Assembly (NCBI GenBank): GCA_012934845.2
Contig: WNNJ02003462.1
Span: 124,001 to 188,000, forward strand
Length of the DNA: 64,000 nucleotides
Reading direction: 5' to 3'
Source: Pomphorhynchus laevis
Taxonomy: Eukaryota > Acanthocephala > Palaeacanthocephala > Echinorhynchida > Pomphorhynchidae
Below are positions 24,601-35,855 of the stretch, in pieces; position 1 is the first letter of the stretch; each line of letters starts with the position of its first letter. The notes under the pieces were generated by a model. The model did no database searches, was not told the origin of the DNA, and saw only the letters and a program-made list of their open reading frames with translations. A program made the position numbers and the translations under genes.

Positions 24601-27600
24601 AGATTTATTTTTACCGAATTTTCATAATTAGTATATAAATAAGTAGAATTAGTATACATCAAGCACGTTTTATAAATACTAATTTCAGCTATTTATAGCA
24701 TTAATTTTTTTGATAGTAGAAAAATATGTTATAATAAATAAATTTAATAATAAAATAATAATATTTAATAAATTTAAATCTTCCGTTCTGTTTATTTTTT
24801 TAATAATCATTATAATGAATAATAAATTCGATTCAAAATTTTGCCAAATTTTGCTTACTTTGAATATTAAATGAATATTTACCAGTGAAATTTAAGCAAT
24901 TGTTTCGAAATTAAAGAAATTGTTATGTTTGAATGCATTTTATATTAATGGCCAGCTCGATATTCAAAAATTAACGACTATTTCCTTTTTATGTAATTTT
25001 ATTATCTTATTTTTTTATTTTGACTTTTCAAATTTGCTGTTATTTTAGTAAACGAATTTTAGAAATTTTGTAAATTTTCTCATTATATGTTAATTTAAAT
25101 GAGAAAATAGTTTGTCAAATTAACATGCAAAATTCAACGCCAAACTACCTAATGAAGATAAGATAATATTGTCTTCTAATTTAATTTCGTTTAATTTCGT
25201 ATTATCATTATTGCCTCGTTACTATTACGCATTAAAACTGCAAAATCTCGTAAGTCTTGTTTAGTTAAGACATTAATTTTTGCCTAGCAACAATCTTGCG
25301 TGTTTATATCTTTTGTGTTATCAACAGGTAAACTTAGTCAGATTTAATAAAGAGAAAGGATTTTCCATTGAACGAAAGCAAAATTAAGGGATTAAAATAT
25401 TTAAATAGCACAAACATTTTGAATTACAATTTTAATATTAACGAATTTATGCATAAATTAACTAGTACAGCTAATCATAGCTATTTCAGCGTCTCGGATT
25501 CTTACCTTATGCAAAGTAAAATATTTCTGTGAATATTTATAAGCATATGTCCACAAGATGGGTATGAATGCGGTCTATAAAATCAATTAAAATTGTATCA
25601 TTTTTAATTGATTTTATTTTGTCGTACAAGTATAAGTTAAAATCGTACAAATATGGAAGCAAGAGTTTAAGCAACGGCATGATTTTATTACATCATCAGA
25701 AAGGTGCATAGTATGAATGCTAGCCGGAGAGAATCGGCATGTCATACATTGTGAGAGCGAAATAGAATAAGTATAATGGGATATAGTTGATTCGTTTATT
25801 GCGAAGCTATTTAAATATATAAGCAATCGTTTGTATTATACCATTTTGTAAAGTTACGTTTATATCACAATTGACATTAAATTTTGCCATAAATCATATA
25901 AATCTATAACGAAATCGGCAAATGTAAAATCCAAAAATACTTAAATGATATTTTGTTGTAAACTTTTAATAATATCGATCGACACAAATCTTTAAAATTC
26001 GATATTCGATACTTCACCATGATAGAGAAGGGTTACTAATTTTTTTGGAAATGCAATATCCTTCACAGAAAAACACTAAAAGCACCATTAACCTTCATAC
26101 GTGCTATCTGACAAGGAATAACTTTAATGGTGACATATTTTCTTTACTTAATATTTTTGAAAGTCTAACATTATCCACCAAAATTTGTTTAAAATATACT
26201 ATAATTTGTGGATATACATCGTTCAATGTGTTATTCCTTTTAGAGCTCATAATGCGTTTGGTGCCATGAGCTATGACAGCGTTTCTTAATAATCGTTTTG
26301 TTAATTTTTCATGTGTAAGTAAATGGATCAACAAAATCATATTTTTTTCAAAAAGTACTTGTCCTTGCAAGCATTTGTCGTTTATTAAAGCGATTAATCT
26401 AAAATTAAAATATTTCAAATTGGTGGTTCCCTTTATTCGTGCACTCACAGGTTTTGCTAGCATGTTTAAGACATTACAAGCACATGAACACTAGTATTTG
26501 ACACTATATGCCATCTAAATATTGAATATTATTTTATAAAAACAAAGAATCCTGCTTATTTACACTAGTATTTGAATTATACTTTCTTATAAACCGTTTA
26601 ATAAAAATAAATTCTAAGTTCAGTTAATAAAATCTTTGTAAAAAATTATAACTTAGTTGGTAAATGGGAGATATCTTCTTGAAAAAGCAGAAGTATTTGT
26701 TCTTGCAAGCATTTGACTTTTATAATACGAACAAGGATAAAATCTAATTAAAAGAAAATATTTAAAATTTGGAATTAAAATAGAAAAATTATGGCTTTCG
26801 ATATATTTTGTTTGTGAAGATATATTCATATTAATATATTTCAATGTGATCATTAATAATAATTAATAATAACTACAATTCTCAATAATCACTCACTCTG
26901 CAATTACTATCTGCGATTGTGATTCTGAGATACAATGTAAATAAATTCATTACGTCAATAGTTTCCGAGAGCGTACTAGTTTTATTTTGCCATTCAGTAA
27001 AAAATCTTTAATATAGCATCAAATAATATTCAACTAGCACGCAAATTGAGTTATCCAAATCAAGTTTTTCCAATATCCGTTTACAGTAATTGTATTAGTT
27101 ACTATTTCCTAAACTATTCCTCTTTTGCGTGGCCACCACATCAAAAAATTTTGCTTATCCTTAAATCGTAATGATAATTGATATATGTGATCATATTTCA
27201 CCTATTAAAGGATAACCACCTATACTGTGTTTAACAACGTCTTCATTATGTCTTTACCAACATACATATGACACAGTAATTCTTGATATATCTTTTGAAT
27301 TTTGTTTTTATCTGTGCTAAATCAATATTCGGAACATCCGATGTGTCTATATATAACGTCGTGTTACATTCTAAAAATTGAATGTTTCTCACAAGACAAT
27401 CTATCAACTTTGAATGTAAAGAATATAATTTTGCGTGACATATGTTCACAGTAAACATAAACAATATGTTTTTATTATCAAAATATTCTAGATTGTTTTA
27501 TATTCGTTGTTTCTAATTCAATGCATGCCAAGAACTTAACATGGATCTGTTTTTATTACGGTCTCTTAATATATCTAATTCTATTTATTTCAATTAAAGG

Positions 27601-27727
27601 AAGATAAACTGTCTAAAAGCGTATTTTAACCGTTCAATATAACATAAACATTTTCAGTGATTATAGATATAGAATTTTGACTGTTTCTATTTCTGCATGC
27701 AGTTGATGCTTTAATGATTTTGTTTAG
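18611..27727 (+). other. possible 9.1-kb intron or intergenic DNA 5' of TPS/TPP
   Basis: Apart from the minisatellite at 20321-20880 this stretch is AT-rich DNA without transposon signatures, in contrast to the rest of the window. Frames at 18971-19237 (minus), 21147-21404 (minus) and 26104-26463 (minus) have mixed composition but no motif I know; extra exons of the same gene cannot be excluded. It ends with a pyrimidine-rich acceptor, GATTTTGTTTAG|GACCG. Small palindromes lie at 18908-18937, about 22002-22020 and about 25577-25616. Confidence 0.4.
20321..20880 (+). repeat. 29-bp minisatellite, about 19 copies
   Basis: The unit is CAGtCCGTTTAGTCATTTGC then CGTTTAAAT. Nineteen copies repeat at an exact 29-bp period from 20321 to 20871, followed by one decayed copy. 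Two positions vary in a pattern: base 4 is A, T or G, and the CGTTTA near the end is CGCTTA in some. Copies with CGCTTA are always followed by a copy with A. Blocks run A-T-T-G, A-T-T-T, A-T-T, A, A-T-T-G, A, A, so there is a higher-order period of up to four units (116 bp). There are no unique spacers, so it is not a CRISPR array. Confidence 0.95.
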
Positions 27728-27744
27728 GACCGCAGAGATCTCGC

Positions 27745-30207
27745 ATGCTAAGCTATTATAAATTAACTAATAGACCTAAGCTTGTCATAGTTACCTGTAT
27801 ATTACCGGTTAAATGCTGTCTTGTGGATGAAAACGTCAAAATAAACGAGTACAAATGCGGTTTGTTTGTAGATGAGCTTTGCCTAGGTATAAATACATTG
27901 CGATCAAATTTTGATATTCAATGGATAGGTTGGCCTAGAGTTCGTATGCCAGATGAAAAAACACAAGAATCTATCAGAGGCATGCTGTCTATAAGCCCGA
28001 TAAAGATGATTCCCGTATTTATGAGCGATGAAGAAATAGATTCACACATGAGTGGTTTCTGTCGAAAAGTAATATACGCCAATTTTCATAACATGCCTCA
28101 TCCGAACTCTCCGTTTATAAACAATTCCACTCTATTGCGTGCTTATGAATGCGTTAACAGAAAGTTTGCCAACACTGCACTTGAATGCAACGGTGACATA
28201 TATTGGATACTAGGACATGAGTTAATGCTTGTTCCCCAGATGCTCCGGGAACAAGGGGGCCCAGATTTAAAAATAGGATTTTTTCTATACATTCCATTTC
28301 CCGTGGAGTATTACTTTTTCACAATGCCTAACAGACGGCAAGTTTTAGAGGGGATGCTTGGCGCTGATCTTATCGGTTTCCAGACATACGATTTCTTCCG
28401 CTCGTTTGTTTCCTGTGTTTATAAAATCATGGGCAAAACATGTACACTACGAAGATTGGAGTTGGGTGATCGACTAGTTACTGTAGGTGAATTTCCAATG
28501 GGTATCAGCTATGAATACTTTACGTCCCAATCAGATGACGATAAGGACAGCAGTGTCAACAAGCTAGAATCTGAATTCAACGCTAGTCAGCAAACTTGGA
28601 AAATGCTAAGCCATTTTAACCTTACTGCATTCGATAGTATAACGTCTCCTAATTTACGATCAGGTAATGATATCACAGTGTTTCCGATTTTCAAAATTAT
28701 CGATCAACTTGAGAGTGTTGAAATGAAGCAGACTCTAATAATTAGTTCAGATCGTTTGGATGAATCTTCGGAAATATCTTTAAGAATTACAGCGTATAGA
28801 GTGTTCTTAGAGAAATATCCAGATTATAAAACGAAGGTCGTTCTCCTCTTACTGGTACAACCACCGCTATTTCCTTCTGAAACGTTTAACGCAATCCGCG
28901 ATGAAATCAACCAAATTGTGGCTAATGTCAATGGTAGTTTTAGTACAATGAGCTGGAAACCAATTGTATACCTATACGGCAATCTTTCACTGCCTTCAAT
29001 AAAACGGCTGATGTCTAGAGCAAATATTTGTTTGGCCGTATCGCTAAAATCTGGTATGGGTTTACTTTCCAAGGAATACGTTGCAGTCAGGTATAAGTAC
29101 AAATCAGGAGTACTTATATTAAGCGAGAACACTGGTTCTTCCAAAGAATTAAATTCGGCAATTCTAGTGAATCCCTATGATTCTACGGCGATTGCCGAAG
29201 CTATCCATAGGGCTATTCAAATGCCACTTGATGATCAAAGCTCTCGTCTGCAATTAATGCAAGAACGTTTATGTAGAAACGATATCAACCGATGGGCCAC
29301 TAATTTCGTTGATAATATTAATGACGCGTTTCAAATGTCTAACAAATCACGAACACAACGCTTGGCCGGTATCACATTTAGTCAGGTTGTAACGGCATAT
29401 CGTACAACTGAAACGAAGAGGCTCCTCATTCTTGATTACGACGGAACTCTTGCTGAACTGACTGTTGATGATCAACCGCCTGATAGTGAGATTCTTCATA
29501 TTTTAAACAGTTTGGCTGCAGATCCGAAAAATACCGTTGTTATAAATAGTGGACGTGATAAAGAAACCCTGGAAAAATGGTTCCAAGATTCAAATTTTGA
29601 TATTTCAGCGGAGCATGGAATTTGGATTCGAAAAGCCGGTCATTGGACTCAAGCAATTGAAGTTGATTACTTTTGGAAAAGTGAAGTACTTGGTATTGTT
29701 GAAAGCTTGTTCGAAAATATGCAAGGACTGGATATAGTTGAAACAGACTATTCCGTTCAAATAACTACACTCAATTCAGACTCATCATATATCAACAATA
29801 GCTCCATAGTTGAGCAGTTACGTGATCGCATTGACACACTCCGTAGTGTACTGTCGAACAATCCAGATGTTAGAGTAATTGAAAACTCGCGCAGGTTAGA
29901 AATTAAGAGTGCAATTGTTAGCAAAGGTCGGGCAATTTTAAATTGGTTAAGACCATCTACGATTACAGATGCTACTAATATAAGAGAAACTAAATCTTCG
30001 AGCGAATGCCCATACGAGTTTGTCTTGGCCATGGGAGATGATTATACAGACGAAGATACATTTAGAGAATTACCGGCTACTGCAATAACCGTAAAAGTCG
30101 GAATAACTTCAACAGATGCTAAATTTTATTTGATGAATACTTTCGATGTTCGTATGTTTTTAAGAGATCTAATTCGACCCACTTTCATTTCACAACAAAA
30201 AGAATAA
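27745..30207 (+). CDS. fused trehalose-6-phosphate synthase/phosphatase, synthase domain probably inactive
   Basis: 820 codons without intron, the only clear host gene. Residues ~10-530 form a GT20 (TPS) domain: WIGW at 60-63, LMLVP near 160, KIGFFLYIPFP 176-186, ADLIGFQTYDF 207-217, EFPMGIS, KEYVA 443-447, GVLILSENTG and LVNPYD. Residues ~555-815 form a HAD-type trehalose-phosphatase: DYDGT 564-568, NSGRD 601-605, SKGRAI with Lys 727, GDDYTDED 764-771. Family length (about 820-840) fits. Synthase residues seem lost: the HDYHL motif reads GHELM, the R...K pair motif DRLDYIKG reads DRLDESSE, RDGMNLVAKEY reads KSGMGLLSKEY, and SNRLP reads TCILP. Phosphatase residues are all kept. I therefore infer a phosphatase with a regulatory synthase-like part. 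A splice acceptor at 27727 suggests an upstream exon; an in-frame stop precedes it. A long single exon could mean a retrocopy or transfer. Confidence 0.95.
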   Translation: MLSYYKLTNRPKLVIVTCILPVKCCLVDENVKINEYKCGLFVDELCLGINTLRSNFDIQWIGWPRVRMPDEKTQESIRGMLSISPIKMIPVFMSDEEIDSHMSGFCRKVIYANFHNMPHPNSPFINNSTLLRAYECVNRKFANTALECNGDIYWILGHELMLVPQMLREQGGPDLKIGFFLYIPFPVEYYFFTMPNRRQVLEGMLGADLIGFQTYDFFRSFVSCVYKIMGKTCTLRRLELGDRLVTVGEFPMGISYEYFTSQSDDDKDSSVNKLESEFNASQQTWKMLSHFNLTAFDSITSPNLRSGNDITVFPIFKIIDQLESVEMKQTLIISSDRLDESSEISLRITAYRVFLEKYPDYKTKVVLLLLVQPPLFPSETFNAIRDEINQIVANVNGSFSTMSWKPIVYLYGNLSLPSIKRLMSRANICLAVSLKSGMGLLSKEYVAVRYKYKSGVLILSENTGSSKELNSAILVNPYDSTAIAEAIHRAIQMPLDDQSSRLQLMQERLCRNDINRWATNFVDNINDAFQMSNKSRTQRLAGITFSQVVTAYRTTETKRLLILDYDGTLAELTVDDQPPDSEILHILNSLAADPKNTVVINSGRDKETLEKWFQDSNFDISAEHGIWIRKAGHWTQAIEVDYFWKSEVLGIVESLFENMQGLDIVETDYSVQITTLNSDSSYINNSSIVEQLRDRIDTLRSVLSNNPDVRVIENSRRLEIKSAIVSKGRAILNWLRPSTITDATNIRETKSSSECPYEFVLAMGDDYTDEDTFRELPATAITVKVGITSTDAKFYLMNTFDVRMFLRDLIRPTFISQQKE

Positions 30208-30397
30208 ATATAATTCTATGAACCGAGCAAATTTCGATTCCTCTTGTATGTCGTTATGTAGTTATTTCCTGTCCTTACACCCATTCATGATAGTTCGTAT
30301 TTTCGCCTTAGTTCTTTTGATAACAATTGAACAATTGTATCCATATTATCCACTTCTAATTTTTGTATAACAAAATTATTCTCTTGTCTTTGAGAAA

Positions 30398-30403
30398 AAT
30401 AAA
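30398..30403 (+). promoter_or_regulatory. polyadenylation signal of TPS/TPP
   Basis: AATAAA lies 191 bases behind the TAA stop, followed by a T-rich stretch. It is the first canonical signal downstream on this strand after a plausible 3' UTR. Confidence 0.5.
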
Positions 30404-30409
30404 TGTGAA

Positions 30410-30829
30410 AAAGCCTTTAATTCTATAAAATTTGTAATGTTTAATGCAATCAAACATAAGTTGAGCTTGTGTTGTTTTACACGAAAAGTTTTGTAATCGA
30501 ATGACATAGTGAAGATGACGAATTTGGAAATAATATTAAAATAATTATTAAGATTGCCAAACTAATCATATATATGGTCATTTAGATTAACTAGATTACC
30601 ATTTAAAAATACTCACTTAATAACATATTCTCATTTAGTGACATAATTATCACAAAATTATGTAGTCCTTTGTATCAGTAATGTATATAGTTTAGTATGA
30701 TATCATGGATATCGATTGAAATCGGGACTGGTGATCATGTTATGGATGCTTAATTATCTATTGAATAGTTGCTAGGTCACACAAGGTGACTTTCGCATTG
30801 AAAACCAGCTACAGAATCCTTCCTTCATG
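30410..30829. other. intergenic stretch
   Basis: AT-rich, no recognised content between the TPS/TPP 3' end and the SINE. Confidence 0.4.
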
Positions 30830-31040
30830 ATATCCAATTCCATACACCCTGACTACTAACGGCACGGCACCATTGCCACAACCGTTTTCGTTTCGCCCGC
30901 TTTTTGTCACATGTTGGTAGCCCCGCGCTCATCAGAAGGCTGACTACCAACTCTTCTACTTTTGAAATTTGACTTATCCGAGATTCGAGCTGTCGCACTC
31001 CGTACTTTGCTTTCGCTCTTGACTGCTAAGCTACGAATCC
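30830..31040 (-). mobile_element. tRNA-derived SINE with a hammerhead-like body
   Basis: Read on the minus strand from about 31040, it begins GGATTCGTAGCTTAGCAGTC, with a pol III box A (TAGCTTAGCAG, 31024-31034) and, about 35 bases later, a box B-like GCTCGAATC (30982-30990). The body is GC-rich against very AT-rich flanks. In the body CTGATGAG (30928-30935), CGAAAC (30890-30895) and GTC (30851-30853) occur in the order of the hammerhead consensus. Stem I could be GCCTT/AGGGT; an inner hairpin AACGG/CCGTT sits in stem III. A competing hairpin GTTGGTAG/CTACCAAC encloses CTGATGAG. The Schistosoma Sm-alpha SINE-like family is a known precedent for tRNA promoter plus hammerhead. The 3' end is not sharply defined. 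Confidence 0.55.
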
Positions 31041-31389
31041 AGAAATATCAAATTTCACACAATATATTAAATCTTCCATCATGATCTCCAGAAACTGCAT
31101 ATATTCCGAGATGCTCTCTGGCATGCTTATCATAGATTGTTTGATTCATTGCATTGTTTAAATGTGGACTGATGATCTTGTGATATATATAATGTAAGAT
31201 TGAACGAAATTAGCAAAAATTGTTTATTTTATTTTCATAAACTAAAATATTAAAAGAATCGAGAGAAGTTAAATTTAATTTTAAAAAAAATTTAATTGTT
31301 ACAAATTTTCGATAACTACTCGATCATCATAACGACATAACAATGCAAAATTACAATCAAAAATATATGGCGAAAAATGATCTGGCAGA
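31041..31389. other. AT-rich spacer between SINE and PLE fragment
   Basis: No gene or repeat recognised. Confidence 0.4.
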
Positions 31390-32060
31390 AAGCAACTGTC
31401 AAGTTAGTCCAGAAAAATAAACTTGCCATTAGTGGTTAGATGGGTTGGAACATCAGGTTTATTGCCCTCAAAATTATTGGCAGGATCGTGATATTGTAAA
31501 ATAATTGCCTCCTTAATTTTCCTTATAGTCTTATTTTTTTTCGTGAGCTATTATCTCTGTGCCGGCAAAATTTATATCGTGTCCATGAGCAGCAAAATAA
31601 TTCCAAACAGCTGATCTGGTTTGTCGTAGCCGTATTGTGCGTTTATGCCCTAATAACCGAACAACGAGCTTTTCGCCTGTTTGAGCAATGTAGCGGGAAC
31701 CACAATTATTTCATAGAATACTGTAAATTCCTCCAAATTTTACATATTTTGCTTGATTTTGCATAACCCTGAAATACTGGGGCCCCTCTTACAAAATACC
31801 GTACTATGTTAGCCAGTGCTTCTGCATGCCTTGCTAATAACACTATGAAGAATATCGAATGCGTGGTCACTCCAGAAGGGGAAATTTACATATCGTGCAT
31901 TAGGACTAGAGTGGCTGACAGATCCCTTGTTGTAACTCATCATTGCTGCATTATGGGAGCTTTTAATTGCCCATAGAGGGTAATTCGAGTCAAACAGCGA
32001 TTGCACTATTACCTTATATTTATTTTTACGGTCGTCTAATCAGATTAAACAATTAGAACT
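31390..32060 (-). mobile_element. Penelope-like element fragment (second lineage), RT end and GIY-YIG domain
   Basis: Minus strand: the RT end has SLFDSNYPLWAI near 31990; then a GIY-YIG domain with NNCGSRYIAQTGEKL near 31690, LGHKRTIRLRQTRSAVWNYF and AAHGHDINFA near 31590, and the usual PLE tail IRKIKEAIILQYH, NNFEGNKPD and LTTNGKFIF near 31420-31510. It is a broken fossil. The protein is clearly different from the GIY-YIG fragment at 8990-9310. Confidence 0.75.
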
Positions 32061-33929
32061 TTTTTCTTTTAATTAGAACTTAGTTATATTCCTCCGACTA
32101 TATATAAAAAAGCGTTTGAATAACTTTCGGCTGAAATTCTCAAATGACTTGGCATATTTTTTATTGAAAATATAAACCAAATATATTTTGCTTATATTTT
32201 AATTCTATTATATATGCTTTTACAAAATTTCTTGATCTTTAACATTTGTTCCTTCATAATTACTTAAATTTAATTATTGAAACACTAGTTTTGACATCTG
32301 AACTATTTCTCGAAAATGATTTTAGCAAACTTCAAATAAATTTCGGATATACGAAAAAGACAAAGGTTTGAAATAAAAATTCTGAGAAGTTGTCCAAAAC
32401 AAATATTCGGATTTAATGATGAATCAGATTTGACGACTACTGAAAAATAAATAAATGAATTTTTGTGGGGCATATGCCATACTAGGAACCACCGCTTCAA
32501 TACATAAAATTAATTGCTTTTAGCACGCCCTGTTAGGTGTGTTTGTTTTCATGCTATTTTGTTTTTGTAAGAAAACTATATTCGCGTACACCCAATATGT
32601 TTACTTGGTCAAACGAGAAAATCTGAGGTTTTTTAACAGTTCTATTTTTAATGTTTTATTTTCTATTTTTATCATTTCTTTATATAATTTGCAAAAGTAA
32701 AAAGTTTATTGGTTTTTATCTCTTAATTTAGAGGATGCTAACTCAATATAAAGTATATGATATTTACTCATGTAAATATTTTTATTTTACATGAGTTCAG
32801 AATTCTTACTAGATTATTTGTCAAATAAATTAACTTGGCAAGCTTGTGTAAAAATAAAACATTCATTATATTTTCTCGCTTAGGTAATCATGATGGCAAA
32901 AATATTCAACACAAAATAATCAACACAAAAATATTTGTCTTATTTTATCAAATAATATTAACTTTGTAGAAGTTTTGTGATTGGCAAGAGGATAACAAAT
33001 ACTTTATTTAAAATATTTCAAGTCTCGCGTCTATAAGTATCACTAAATATCTAAATTGTTTTAGCTTGGCACAAAAACAATTCTTCGCACTGAACTAATA
33101 TGTTGTAAGTCCCGAATTTAAACGTTTAAAATTTAGGGTTTATAAACTCCGTTTCCGGGAATCGTGTACATACATATAATTGCTCGAATACAAATGTATA
33201 TCGAACCAATGCAGATATACATAAATCATTAAAACATTCGTTCTTATCGCTAAATGACTATGTGATTATCAATACAGGAAAACCAAAACAGACTACTAAT
33301 CGTTTAAAAATATTTTACAGAATTCGTAAAAATATTATATTGATAATGATGGACGTTTTTGGTTTGGCTCATCCGAGCTTCTGAAATTGTTTTATCACAT
33401 TTTACATTATTTTACAGCAGAAATATTAGGCAGGATGATTAGTAAAGAAAAATAATTTATTTTCTCCTTGAAAAAATGATAAAGTCATAACTTTGTCAAT
33501 ATAAACATTGAGGTGTCAAAATTTATACGATTTAATAAAATAATAGTTTTTCCTAGCTATGCAAAGTTTTAGTTTGCTATGAGCAGTAAAAACGGTTTAT
33601 CGCTTTTTAAAATCATATAAGCCCGACACGAAAGAAAAACGAAAAACACTGCTAGATGCCGTTTCGTTATCACAATGACTCATTAGTGCCGATCCCTCCC
33701 ACTACTGGATGCAGAGGAGGACTTTAAATTCGAATTTACAAAAAATCAAAACCATGTAGTATATTTATTTTTAAACTTTTAAAATCACGGAATTATAGTT
33801 CTGGTAGACTATTGTCTCTTTATACAATATCCATATTGATAGTAATAATCGGTTTCTGGAAAATAAAAATATGAACATCAATTTATTGATTCGGAAGAAT
33901 TCGATGAAAGGTGTCTTATAACTTAATTT
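32061..33929. other. AT-rich stretch without recognised content
   Basis: No coding or repeat signature recognised. A short inverted repeat (ACTCATGTAAA/TTTACATGAGT) lies near 32766-32796. Confidence 0.45.
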
Positions 33930-33981
33930 ATTAAAATTTTTGATGACACTGCACGTTGCTTTAATCCTATATATACACCAA

Positions 33982-34027
33982 CATCAGTACGCGACATTTC
34001 AGTATTGGTGGATCTCATCAGCTACTA
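33982..34027 (-). ncRNA. 46-nt hammerhead-like module, copy 1
   Basis: Minus strand: stem I side TAGTAG, CTGATGA, a weak stem II region, GAAA, short stem III TG/CG with loop TCG, TA cleavage site, stem I side CTGATG. Stem I is imperfect here. Same 46-nt length as the other five copies. Confidence 0.5.
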
Positions 34028-34353
34028 ATTTAATACCTACATTTCACGTTTCAGTCCTTTTAATGCTGGCTGACTTTCATTCAACTCATCTGCTGTATTG
34101 ACATTTAGATTTAATTATAGACTTTATTATGGCATTTTGCGAATTTAATTAAAATCATTTATAATTTCAAATTAAATCAGCGATGGTAAGGGAAGCTTCT
34201 ACCTTCAATTTAAAACCTACCTATTTTTTTGATTAATTACTATTATCAAACTAGTCATTTATATTTTGCTTATTAATTTCGTTATAATTAGTCATTGTAA
34301 CATTTGAAATTTTGATGACACTGCACGTTGCTTTAATCCTATCTAAAAGCCAA

Positions 34354-34399
34354 CAGCAGTACGCTACTTTTCAGTATTGGTGGACCTCATCAGCTACTG
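34354..34399 (-). ncRNA. 46-nt hammerhead-like module, copy 2
   Basis: Minus strand: CAGTAG, CTGATGA, stem II region GGTCCACCAATACT, GAAA, then AGTAGCGTA, CTGCTG. Stem I pairs in all six positions (one G-U). One stem III pair is lost compared with copy 5. Confidence 0.5.
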
Positions 34400-35231
34400 A
34401 TTCAATAATTAAAGAAATAATAGTCTTCTCGCCTGCATTTGTTGCTAATTAAAAGTTATCGTTTAAAACATCTTGACTGTTAATGATCAACATTTGATAT
34501 TTTTAACTGTTAATTATTTAACATTAAATAATTTAATGTTAAATGTAAGATAATTAAAATTTTAGTGATGAATACAGCGCTATCTGCAATTATGCTGCAA
34601 AACTTGTCTGCAATGTGCCAATATAATAATAACTTAATCATATATTGTTTTATATAGAAAAAAAATGTTAAATTAAAATTTCAAAAATTAACTGATATCT
34701 TAAATATACAAACTATACAAGGAACATATGCAAAAATAATACCGAAGAAATATGTAATATTATTACATTAAGCAACTACGCTTTGTGAATGAATAGAATA
34801 AGGTGTTAATCAACACAAAAGCAATTTAAACACTTTAATTTACATGCACACGAATAAAATTAAAAGTTAAAAAAATTATCTCGTAATGAATTCGTAATAT
34901 TTCACTGAAAATAAATTTCAAAATGGAAAAGTTTATAATATTATTACAATAGCATGTAAATAGAATATTACTATTAATCAATTAATTTAATTTACTTCCT
35001 AAATTAAAATTAGGAAGCTTACTATTGATGACTAGCTTGATAATAGTAATTAATCAGAAAAATAGGTAGGTTTTAAAATTGAAGGTAGAACCTCCAACTT
35101 TCAACGCTGATTTATTTGAAATCAGAAATGATTTTAATTAAATTTGCAAAATATAAGACGAAAGTCTTTCATTAAATCTAATTGCCAATAAATGTAGACG
35201 GGTAAAAGGACCGAAACGTGAAACCTATGTA

Positions 35232-35277
35232 CAGTAGCTGATGAGGTCCACCAATACTCAAATGTAGTGTACTGCTG
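35232..35277 (+). ncRNA. 46-nt hammerhead-like module, copy 3 (core mutated)
   Basis: CAGTAG, CTGATGA, then CAAA in place of GAAA, TGTAGTGTA and CTGCTG. The G12-equivalent is changed to C, so this copy should not cleave. It lies in the right arm of the inverted pair. Confidence 0.5.
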
Positions 35278-35504
35278 TTCGCTTATATATAGGATTAAAG
35301 CAGTGTGTAGTGTCATCAAAAATTTCAATTGTAAGAATAACTGCACAATTAAATTAACTTAAAATTTAAGTCGATATGTTTTTATCATTTTTTATAAATT
35401 TATCGCAAATTATAAAGATGTGTTGAAATAATATAAAAATATTGTTGCAATTGAATTTTGATGACTTCATTCTGTACATTGCTTTAATCTTTTCTATAAG
35501 CCAA

Positions 35505-35550
35505 CAGCAGTACGTTACATTTCAGTATTGCTGGACCTCATCAGCTATTG
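35505..35550 (-). ncRNA. 46-nt hammerhead-like module, copy 4
   Basis: Minus strand: CAATAG, CTGATGA, GGTCCAGCAATACT, GAAA, TGTAACGTA, CTGCTG. Core bases intact; one stem I mismatch, change in the stem III loop only. Confidence 0.5.
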
Positions 35551-35809
35551 ATCCAATACCTACGTTTCACGTATCGGTCCTTTTAATATTGGCTCACGCC
35601 AACCTGACTCGCCTGCTTTTATTGGCAATTAGATTGAATGAAATATTTTTGTCTTTTATGCAATCGAATTGTAAACAAAGATGATTCTTTCTTCAAATTT
35701 AATTGTCAATAAAGGACGAAAGTCTTACATTCAATCTAATTATCAACGAAGCAGACGAGTCGAATAATCGTCGGACAACATTACAACGATCGAAACGTAG
35801 GTATCGGAT

Positions 35810-35855
35810 CAGTAGCTGATGAGGTCCACCAAAACTGAAATGTAGCGTACTGCTG
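35810..35855 (+). ncRNA. 46-nt hammerhead-like module, copy 5 (best preserved)
   Basis: CAGTAG, CTGATGA (35816-35822), GGTCCACCAAAACT, GAAA, TGTAGCG, TA, CTGCTG (35850-35855). Read as a type I hammerhead: six-pair stem I, core bases complete, stem III of A-U, U-G, G-C with loop UAG, cleavage after GUA. Stem II is weak (G-U, G-C, U-A closing an 8-nt loop), the main doubt. Confidence 0.55.

Larger units (their letters stand above)
33930..35335. mobile_element. inverted pair of ~300-bp hammerhead-bearing arms plus an internal copy
   Basis: The arm at about 33930-34260 is repeated in inverted orientation at about 35030-35335. Matching landmarks are the ATGACACTGCACGTTGCTTT side, the hammerhead-like module, and AAAATAGGTAGGTTTTAAA with AATTACTATTATCAA at the inner ends. 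A third, shorter copy lies at 34310-34410. The inner ~750 bp is AT-rich and has no recognised gene. I read it as one long terminal-inverted-repeat element or two opposed insertions of a short family. Confidence 0.6.

Noticed and set aside
26104-26463. 119-codon minus frame as a host gene
   Set aside because: Composition is mixed but no domain or exon border is recognisable; a local CTTGCAAGCATTTG duplication nearby suggests repeat origin. Not called.
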